Below, piece by piece: positions 1-9,100 of a stretch of DNA of 64,000 bases. Position 1 is the stretch's first letter, and the number at the start of each line of letters is the position of its first letter. This DNA comes from Rhynchopus euleeides (lineage: Eukaryota; Euglenozoa; Diplonemea; Diplonemida; Diplonemidae): NCBI GenBank assembly GCA_963210315.1, contig OY723243.1:62001-126000 (forward strand), given 5' to 3'. The notes under the pieces were generated by a model, which saw nothing but the letters and a program-made list of their open reading frames with translations, did not search any database and was not told the DNA's origin. The position numbers were made by a program, and so were the translations under genes.

Positions 1-2
1 AC

Positions 3-2215
3 AAAACGAGGGTGACGGCATGGCTGCGGCTCTTCCTGGTGCCGAAGGTCCTCCTCCGGTCGTACAGAGGGGGGAAGGCCAAGCAGAAGAAGGCTCGGGC
101 GGCGCGTCTCGAGGCCATCACCCTCTGGCGGGCGGGCAAGGTGTCGGAGCTGTGGAGATGTGCGAGTGCGAGCGGCCAGGGGGCCCCTCGTGAAGTGCAG
201 AGCCCCCCGACATGGGAGGAACGGGAACGCGCGGTGGTGCAGGCCGCGCGACAGGGTCGCCTCTCAACGGCGATGGCGAGGACGCGGAGTGCGGGCCTGG
301 CACCGGCCTCCGACGCGACCCTCGCGACGTTGCGCGCGCTCCACCCCGCTGCCGAGCCGCCGACCATCGCCAAGGAGCGGAGGACAGAGCCCGCGGACGC
401 CTCTCCCACCGATGTCTTCAAGGCGCTTCGGGGCCTCCCGAAGGGGACGGGGGCCGGACCGTCGGGCCTTCGAGCTGATCACTTGCGCGCGCTGACGCAG
501 GTGGAAGGGGTAGATGTGCTGCAGGCCTTGACGGCCGTCGTCAACATCCTGCGTCGAGGGGAAGCACCACCGGAGATTGCGCGCCACCTGGCAGGAGCGT
601 CGCTGGTTGCGCTGCCAAAGCCCACAGGCGGGGTGCGCCCCATTGCGGTGGGGGAGACTCTGCGGCGGCTGGTGGCGAAGACGCTGGTGGCTGAGGTGCG
701 CGAGAAGGTGGGGAAGCTGCTGCTGAAGGGCAAGCAGGTGGGTGTCGCTGTCGATGGGGGCCTGGACGCCGCTACAGCGGTGGTGCGGGACTACGCCAGC
801 CGCCACAAGGGCACTGATCGCATTCTCGTCAAGATTGACTACGAGAACGCGTTCAACACTGTGAACCGACAGGCGTTCCTGGACGCAGTGCGGAGTGACC
901 TCCCCGAGCTCGCAGCCTGGGTGGAGTGGTGCTACGCCCACCCGACAGCCCTGGTGTACCGGGAGCACATCATCCTCTCGGAGCATGGGGTGCAGCAGGG
1001 CGACCCGTTGGGGCCCCTCCTTTTCTCCCTCGCGATCCGCAAGCTGACGGAGGACATTGCACGCATGCCGGGCCTCGAGGGGACCATATGGTACCTCGAC
1101 GACGGGACGCTGATGGGGCCCCCGAAGGCTGTAGGTGCGGCATTCGCAGAGCTGGAGAAGCGCAGCGCAGCCCTCGGGTTGAAGGTGTCGCGGAGGAAGT
1201 GCGAGGTGATCTCGCTTGGAGGCCACACGGTGGCTGCGATCCGGGAGGTGGGCCTCGACGTCGCCGCATCAAAGAAAGAGGAGGAAGTGAGGATGAAGTT
1301 GCTGCAGCAGAACTTCGAGTTCCTCGGAGCTCCGGTGGGGGACGCGGCGTACTGCGAGGCGGTGATGGACAGGAAGCTGGAGGAGAAGTTCCTGCCGTGC
1401 CTCCGGGAGCTGCACAAGGTGCGCGACGCACAGGTGGCGATGACCCTTCTGCGACACTGCGAAGGGTTCTGCAAGGTGGTCTTCGCCATGCGCGCCATCG
1501 GGTACAAGGGGCGTGAGTACCTGAAGAAGTACGACCGTGAGGTTGACTTCGTGCTGGCGACGATCCTTGGCGACGAGGATGGTGAGCTGCCGACCGAGGC
1601 CAGAAAGCAAGCCGCCCTCCCCATCAGGTTGTCTGGCCTGGGGGTGCGCCGTGCGGCGGATCACTCGACTGCTGCTGCCTTGGGTGCTGCCAGCTCGCTC
1701 TTTCCTCTGTGCCTGCAGCTCGACCCCTCCCACCGCTGGGATGCGCAAACGTGGAAGGAGACAGCTGAGCGGCACAACGAGTGCGTGCTGGAGGCGGACA
1801 GGATCGCCACCCTGGCGCGACCAGAGACGCCGCTGAAGCAGCGTGACCTGTCGATGGCGATCATTGCCAAGCAGCAGGCGGATCTCCATGAGGGGGCTGA
1901 TGTGACCAGCATGGGGCGCCTTCTGTCTGAGAGCCTCCCGGGTGCGGGATCGTGGGTCGTCGCGCCGCCTGAAACCCAGTTCGCCATGCAACGGGAAGAG
2001 TTCCAGGTGGCCTGCCGGTTGCGGCTCGGGGCCCCAGTGTTCTCCCCGGGGGCGATGTGTCAGCAGTGCGGGGAGGGACTGGACGAGAGTGGGGCACACA
2101 TCTTCGCGTGCAAGGCCTCGGCAGACCGGCACCGTCGGCACGATGCTGTGAGGGGCGGCGTGTATGGCCTGGCGAGTGCGGCGGGCCTCGCTCCTCAGCT
2201 GGAGCCCAACCATGT

Positions 2216-2217
<2 letters not shown>
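3..2217 (+). CDS. P1 retrotransposon ORF, part A: reverse transcriptase (open at left edge, cut by M1)
   Basis: The frame is open to the window edge, so the GTG at 12 is not a real start. It codes for the RT of an RLE-type non-LTR retrotransposon, which copies element RNA at a nicked target. Visible motifs are the thumb-side RPIAVGETLRRL (about 633-668), motif A KIDYENAFN (831-857), motif B GVQQGDPLGP (988-1017) and motif C WYLDDG (about 1089-1106). A CCHC-type zinc cluster starts at 2058 (CQQC...H...C), as is usual between RT and endonuclease in R2/CRE/NeSL-like elements. It is closely similar, domain by domain, to the RT of M1 on the other strand. The frame is broken after codon V at 2214-2216 by the poly(T) of M1; the Phe run that follows is not P1 coding sequence. 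The same frame resumes at 11472. Confidence in RT is very high; the clade is an inference. Confidence 0.92.
2209..2217. repeat. Target-site duplication of M1, left copy
   Basis: ACCATGTGG here is repeated at 11463-11471 on the other side of M1 (10 bp if the next T is counted). Removing M1 and one copy joins the P1 reading frame exactly. Confidence 0.85.
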
Positions 2218-2254
<37 letters not shown>

Positions 2255-2255
<1 letters not shown>

Positions 2256-3101
2256 AGGAGTCCGTCAGGTGGACCACCGGGTGGGGAGAGAACCGGTGTG
2301 AGGCACTTGGGTCCGTCCAGGTGGGCAGGGAACCTGGGGGCGGGGGGCCTCAAATCCCTCTCTCTCATGCGCTCTCTGGGCACAATGGCCTGTGTCTCAT
2401 CCCATCCACCACCAAACCTCCCAGGCACAACGAGACAAGGTCTTGACACACATCCTCACTTCCCCAGACCCCGACCGCCCTCTTCCATCCCATGACCCAG
2501 TCCGAAGGCAAATAAGCGTGAAAGGTAATGCAGAAGGACAAGAATAGCAGTGACGGTGGATCCAGGGAGCCAAATTTCCTGGATTACTGGTGCCATGGTG
2601 CTCATGGGGGCCAAAACCAGGGCGATCTCCTGTAGGGATGGCACTTTGACGAGGCTCCCTGGGTCCGCCTATCGGGGGCGCCAAAACGGGCAACGACGGG
2701 GGTAAAAAGGGATGAGGCGGGAGGGCACCTGGAGGGGGGACCCGTGACCTGGCAGAGAAGGTAACGAAACGCGGGGCAGAGGGGCATGCAGTGACGGCGG
2801 TGGGTCCTGTGAGTTGGGATGCCTATTCCCTGGTGCTGTGGTGCTCACAGGGCCGGGGACAGGGGGTCTCGTTGAGGGACAACACTGAACTGACTCGTCG
2901 GGCCGACCGTGCCTGCCGCGAGGGGGAGTTGGGGGGGGAGGGGGGGGGACGGAGAAGGGGGTATTCACAGCACCTGTGTGTGCTCTACTGCACAAAGGCA
3001 TCTGGTCTAGGGGGGGGGATCTACCTCTACTCAAAACTCTACTCTATACTCTACGTAGTCGAGCGGGGACCTGCTCCTTGCAGGTTCGACCACTCTGGCC
3101 C
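2255..3101 (-). other. M1 3' UTR
   Basis: There is no coding signal. The distal 240 nt is the conserved tail shared with P1. Further inside lies a diverged internal duplication: a block near 2548-2625 and one near 2789-2865 share GCAGTGACGG, a TGGTGC..TGGTGCTCA core and a GGGCC end. The part 2925-3060 has G-runs and short CTACTC repeats. Confidence 0.6.
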
Positions 3102-6100
3102 TCACTGGGTGGCGGCGCCTGTCGCGCGCGGCGCGGCGCGGCGTGATCCCTGGGACGCTGTCCCCGCTGTCGCGCGACGCATGCCCGCTGCGGTGTACAT
3201 CCTCGAGTTGAGGTTATTGTACAGCCTCTGCTCCTCTCTGTCTTGGAGGCGGACCTTGCAACGCCACGCATGCAGGGCTCGCCTCGCGGACTTGAACTCC
3301 TCCTCCGGGGAGCCAGGCTCTGGGGTGAACAGGGCGTCCCATTCAGCCACCGTCTTGGGGACGTCGGCGTCGTCAGCTGGGGTGCCTTTGTCGGCAGCCG
3401 TCGCGCTGCGCTTCCTGTCCGGGGGAGAGGCTGACACGTCACGGTCGGCCTTCCGCTTGCCTGTGTGCTGCGACGCTGAGGGGGCTGGTGCGTTCTCGCT
3501 GGTGGAGCCGCCCTGCTGCGCGTCGGAGGTGGAGTCGGTGGAGGAGGTGGAGGAGGTGGAGGGCTGAGCGGTCGCGTTCGACGAGGGGGCTGGTGCTGTA
3601 GAAGCAGAGGGAGAGCCGCCCGAGGTCGTGTGTGCGTTACCGTCCGTCGCAGCCCCGTCGCCTCCTCGGTCCGGCGGACGGGTACATGTCTCTCCGTCCG
3701 ACACACAGCCCGTGCACGCTAGGCGATTGCAGCCTATGCATTCCCAGTGGGGCGTTCGGGTGTCAAACGGCTGCTCACATCTGACACACAGCACCGACAG
3801 TTCGGCTGTCCCCCCGTCTACTCGGACCATGTGGAGGCCAGCCTCTGCGCCTCGGCAGCCGGTGGAGACGAGGGGTACGGCCGGTGCGAGGCGGAGCACG
3901 AAGGACCGCACCTGCTCCGAGATGTGGAGTGGGCTGTAGTGCGATGCCTTGAACTTGACACCCGCGACAGGCCCGTACGGCTTCCTCAGGGGGCGGTATA
4001 TCCGCGGTGCAGTGTCATCAGCGAGCACGACGATCGGGGAGCCCGTCGCCCGCGCGGCCCCCTGCAGCGTCAGCTCGTCGGCCCACGACGCAACGTTCAT
4101 GCTGCCGGACTCGCGCATCTGCCGCGCCCACTCCTCGTAGGAGGGCTCCGCCCTGCTCCTCAGGTCAGCGTGGTCGCCGACCGCCTTCACGACGTACTGC
4201 CGCAGGCCGTCTGCAGTCGCGCCGGCCTCGCCGAGGAGGAACGTGAGGGCGTCGAAGAAGCAGTTCCCGGGGGTGAACCGGAAGTCCTGCACGTCCGGCA
4301 TCTCCAGCACGCTCTGCTGCTTCGCGGTGGTGACTCCCGGAAGCGCGTGCTCCCTCGCGGTCAGCCACCGGGTCAGGACATCGTCCGCCGGCTCGGGGGC
4401 CGGCCCCGGGGGCGGCGGCGGGGGACCGGCGTCCTCGCTGTCGGTGCTGTCCTCGTCGTCATCCATCACCTCCTCCTGCACCACCGTCGTCGGCTCCGTG
4501 CGCCCGCACTGGCAGGGGTCCGTGACGTGCTCGACACAGTCAGGGCAGCTGGCTCTGAGGCAGTGTACACACCTGCCGTGGGTGTCCTGCGTGGAGAAGT
4601 CCGCTTCGCAGAACTGGCAGAACTCCGTCACGTCCTGCTCCCCCTCCGCCCGCTCAGTTCGCAGCCGCGGGCCCGCGCGTACGGTAGGCCGGGGCCCAGT
4701 CGTGCTCCCGCCCACCAACTCCTGCACGTCCGCCGGCAGGGTGAGCGCCTGGAAGCGGTCGCCTACTCCCCCGAGGGCGACCGCGGTGGCGATCGGCTTG
4801 CACCCGGGGTCGCACACTGTCGGCGCGCGGTAGTCGCGGAAGACGATGATGTGCCTCCGCAGCACGCACGCCGCCCCGCGAATGAGCACGTCGTCGGCCC
4901 ACGTCGCTTCGTCTTCCCTCTCGAAAGCGGACATGCGGCTGGCCCACGCCGCTGGGTCTGCCAGGAGCCCCGACAGTTCGGGGGAGGATCGTACCCGGGC
5001 GACGGCCTGTCTGCGGAGTGGCCCTGCCTCCATCGGGGTCCCTGACGAGGCGAAGCCGTCCGCGAGGGCCACCAGCGCATCCGTGGGCACCCCCCCCGCG
5101 CCACCTCCCCCCAGCTGCTGCACCTGGAACACCGCCGGCAGGAGGTTCCCCAAGCCCCCCATCAGCGAGGTGAAGGACACCCCTACACCGTTGTGGGCAG
5201 ACCGCCATTCACGCACCAGGTCTTCCGGCGTCGGCGGCTCGCGGTCTACGGGTTTCTGGGCGGGACGCAGGGGCTCGTCTGAGGGAGGGGGCACCGCCTG
5301 GTGGCCTTGTCCCTCCGCGTCGTCCGGGTCGGTGTCTTCGAATGCAGCACCCTGGCCGACCTGGTCCGGCTCGAACCTGATGAAGTGGTCGGGGTCCAGG
5401 GGTGGGGCGGCCTCCACCTCGACTCTGTCGCGGGCCAGCGACCGGCAAGCCTTCGTAAGCTCCCCGCACTCGAGCAGGGTGGCGCCCAGGGTGTTGTTGA
5501 AGGCGGAGTTCACCCTGCACGCGTACTCCTGCGTCAGCTGCACTCGGCTCGCTCCTGTCCGCTCCGCCGCAAGGCGCCCGAGCTTCGAGAAGACGGAGTG
5601 TGCCGAGGGGGCGAGGCCGCCGAACAACTCCATGGCGTAGGGGGCGAACACGAGGCCTCGCGCCGCACACGCGTCCCGGTACTGCCGGTTCTTCGTCGCC
5701 TCGCCCTGGGCTGCCGCCGCTCCCGTGAAACGGGCTGCCGCCTGCACGTAAGAAGCGGCCACGGGGTTCTTGACGGTGATGTCAATGACTCGTGGCCAGA
5801 TCCTCCTAGTCACGAGGTCGCCCGGGCGCTGCCCATCCTGCAGGAGATGCAGAGACTCCATCTCGGGGTTCGTGCCCGCCTCCTGTGCCAGGGCGAACAG
5901 GGCGTCCCGGGTGGCGTCGTGTCTGCGGGTTAAAGCCCCGCCCTGGTTGCAGTCGAAGGCGTGGGTTCCCATCTCGTCCAGTTCCCTGCCGCACTTCTCG
6001 CAGACGGTATCCGGCTCGAAGAGGGGAATGCCAAGGCGGGCGCGTGACACGGCGATCATCTGGCGACCCTCGATGCGGCTGTTCTCCGAGAGCTTCCCCC

Positions 6101-9100
6101 CGAGGAAAGCGCCGGCGTGGGGCAGCGACAGCGATCGCAGGCGGGCTCTGTCGTGGGCGTCGGACTCTTCGAACAGCTCGCGGTACTGGCGGCTGACGAT
6201 CGCGCGGGAGAGTTCCCTCTGCTCGACATCCCCCACGGGGGCTTGCGTGGGGTCGCGCCGTTCGTCCTCGTCCACAGCGTTGTTGTGAGCGAGGCAGGTG
6301 GTCTCCCATCCCTCCTCATCCCACGTGAAGTTGGGGTCGAGCTCCCGGCACAAGGAGTGGCCGTTCGCCGTGGACGCCAGGGCGGCTGCATGCCAGTGTT
6401 CGGCGGCGCGTCGAATCCCCAGGCCCCCGAGCCTCACCGGCATGGTGGCCTGCCGCATGACTGATTCCGGCAGCACGTCGTCCTCGAGGGCGAGGATCCG
6501 GGCGAGGCACTTCTCCACGGAGGCGTCGCTCTTCCGGAGGTACTCCGTAACCCCCTTGTGTCCCATAGCCCTCATGTAAAACACGAGGCGGGCGAACCCC
6601 TCGCAGTGGCGGAGAAGGGCGAGGCCGACCTGCTTGTCCTGGAGCTTGGCCAAGGCGTCGAGGTACGGCTGGAACTCCAAGAGCTTCTTGTCCATGTAGC
6701 TCTCGCAGAAGGCTGCCGACCCGATCGGTGCGCCGAGGAGGGTGAAGTTGCGGCCCGCCCTGTACACGATGCCCACCTTGTCCTCGTCCTCGGGGAGCCG
6801 TAGGGAAAAGCCCTCCTCTTCGAGGGCCTCGAGGGACTGCTCGCAGAGGTCGATCAGCTCGCACTTGCTGAGTTTAACCTCCAGCCCCCTCTCCGTGCTG
6901 GCCTGGATGACGTAGTCGAGGGCGGCTCTGACGGCGCACGCTGGGCCCATGATCACCCCGTCGTCGAGGTAGAACAGCGACCCGTCGAGGTCCGTGCGCT
7001 TCTTCAGCTCCTCCGCAATCTCCTTTATCCCCAATGAGAAGAGGAGGGGCCCGAGGGGGTCGCCTTGCTGCACCCCACACGATGAAGACACCACCCCTTC
7101 GCCGTAGGTGAGGGTGGAGGGGGAGTCGTAACACCACGCGACGAAGGGCAGCAGGCCGGGGATGTGCCTCTCGACGACCTTGAGGAAGGTCCCGCGGTCG
7201 ATCGAGTTGAACGCGTTGGCGTAGTCGATCTTGAGGATCACGGCGTCCTCCTTTTCCCTCGAGCGCTCCGCGTACTGCGCCACTACTGACGCCGCGGCCT
7301 CCAGCCCCCTCTGCACAGCTACCCCAACTTGGCGACCCCGCATGAGGATGCGCCGCGCGTCCCCCTTATGACGCGTCGAGAGGAGTTTTGCGGCGAGGCG
7401 TCGGAGCGTCTCTCCGCAGGCAATGGGCCGAACGTCCTCGTCACCCTTCACCAGGGCCGAAAGCTTCGCGCCCCCGAGCACAGGCATCACCTCCTGGGGC
7501 ACGGCACCCTTGACCATCCGGTTAATGACCTGGGTGAGCATGGCCGTCGGCTTGGCTCCCAGCGCATCCTTGCACTCCAGGGCTTGGCGGACGTGGTCTG
7601 GACGCAAACCCATCTGCCCGCCCGACGACCCGTTGGGGAAGGACTTCACCGCTCGGAAGACGTCAGCCGGCGTGAACGCCTTGCACTTCTCCGCGGGCAC
7701 GGTCCGCTCCAGGTGGACCGCTCCACCCTCCGGGTGTTTGCCCTGCAGCTTCTTCAGGGTCTCCGTCGTGCTGGGGGCGACTTTGGCCGGGACGAGGTGC
7801 TTGTGGGCTGCTGAGACCCGGTTCTGCCGCGCCAGTTGACCGACCCGCCGCTCCCATCTCTCCTCATCGGACAAGCGCGGCGGTGCGCTCCCGCGGGACC
7901 CCGTGCCCCCCTGGCGCTTGCTGGCCTCGCGGGCCTCCTCCCAGAGCGTGGCGTACTCGCCCCTCTTCCACCGGTCGAAAACCTTCTGGCGCTCGCGGAG
8001 GGTGACCTTGCTCTTCGCTCCCCCCATCCTCGCCGAGCGGAGGAGGACGAGCGGGGCCATGAGGAGGATGGTCCACGCTGCGACGGAGTTGCGTGCGGCG
8101 GTCTCCCGTGCGGCCTCGCTGAGGGCCGCGGTCCATGCCTTGACGAGCGGCTTTGGCACCTTTTCCCAGACCCGGATGTTGTGCCGGCGGAGTTCCTCGA
8201 CGGAGGGGAGTTCCCCAGCCGGGATGTCCGCCCCCACGGCCTGCGCCTCCGGCTCGGGCTCGAGGTCTTTGCGGCAGGCGGTGCAGGACTGGTGGTCTCC
8301 AAGCGTGATCACCTTATCGCACTTGAGGCACTGGGCGAATTTGAGGGCCCGGAGCGTCCCCCTGCTCAAGACGTCCCCCTTCTCGAGGTGTCGGTTGAGG
8401 TGATCCTTCATCGACGTCGGCAGGATGGGGATGCCCGCCTGCATGAGGGACGTCCTGCAGGAGTCGTGCGGGCAGTACAGCCTGGCAGTGGAGCGCTCGA
8501 CCAGCTTTGACCCCACGTCGAGCTCCTCCTGCCCCTCAGCAGTCTGCAGCTCCGCCATCCTCGCGTTGGACCGCGTGAGGAAGGCCGGCTCGGCTCTGTT
8601 GACCAGCCCGTGCAGCTCGGCCCGCGGGATGCTGACACCCTCGAAATGCTGCCCCGTCAGGGCTATCACCCTGGTCTTCTGCAGAAGCTCCTTGTCGGGC
8701 ACCTTCGCTGGGCGGATGGAGACGATGGGGTGCTCGCCGCCCTGGACCACGACGATGTGAATGCTCCACACCCTGGCCGCGAGTTGCAGCGCGAGGTGAT
8801 CCATCCAGCTGCTGGGCCTGGCGAGGTTGGCTGCATAGGCGAGGTGTTGGGCCTTGTCTCCGCCGAAAAGGTCTGTGAGTGCCTGCAACTTCTTCGCAGC
8901 CTCCGAGAGGTCCTGGCGCCTGAGTGCGATGTCTGCTGCGGGGACCCCGATGGCGAAGAAACCGCAGTCGCCCTGCGCCGCGTTGGGCACGCGGGTCGCC
9001 CCGAAATCCCTGAGGAGGTCATCAACCGCATCCCTCTCGCCTTGCGCTTCTCCCATAGCGTCATCGTCGTCAGCGCCACCGCGCATCGCGTCGCATGGGA

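Noticed and set aside
2218..2495. P1 ORF continuing as a Phe run to 2495
   Set aside because: The Phe run is the translated poly(A) tail of M1 read on the wrong strand; the true frame resumes at 11472.
3747..5045. 432-residue plus-strand ORF opposite M1
   Set aside because: Antisense shadow of the conserved OTU/finger coding sequence of M1.
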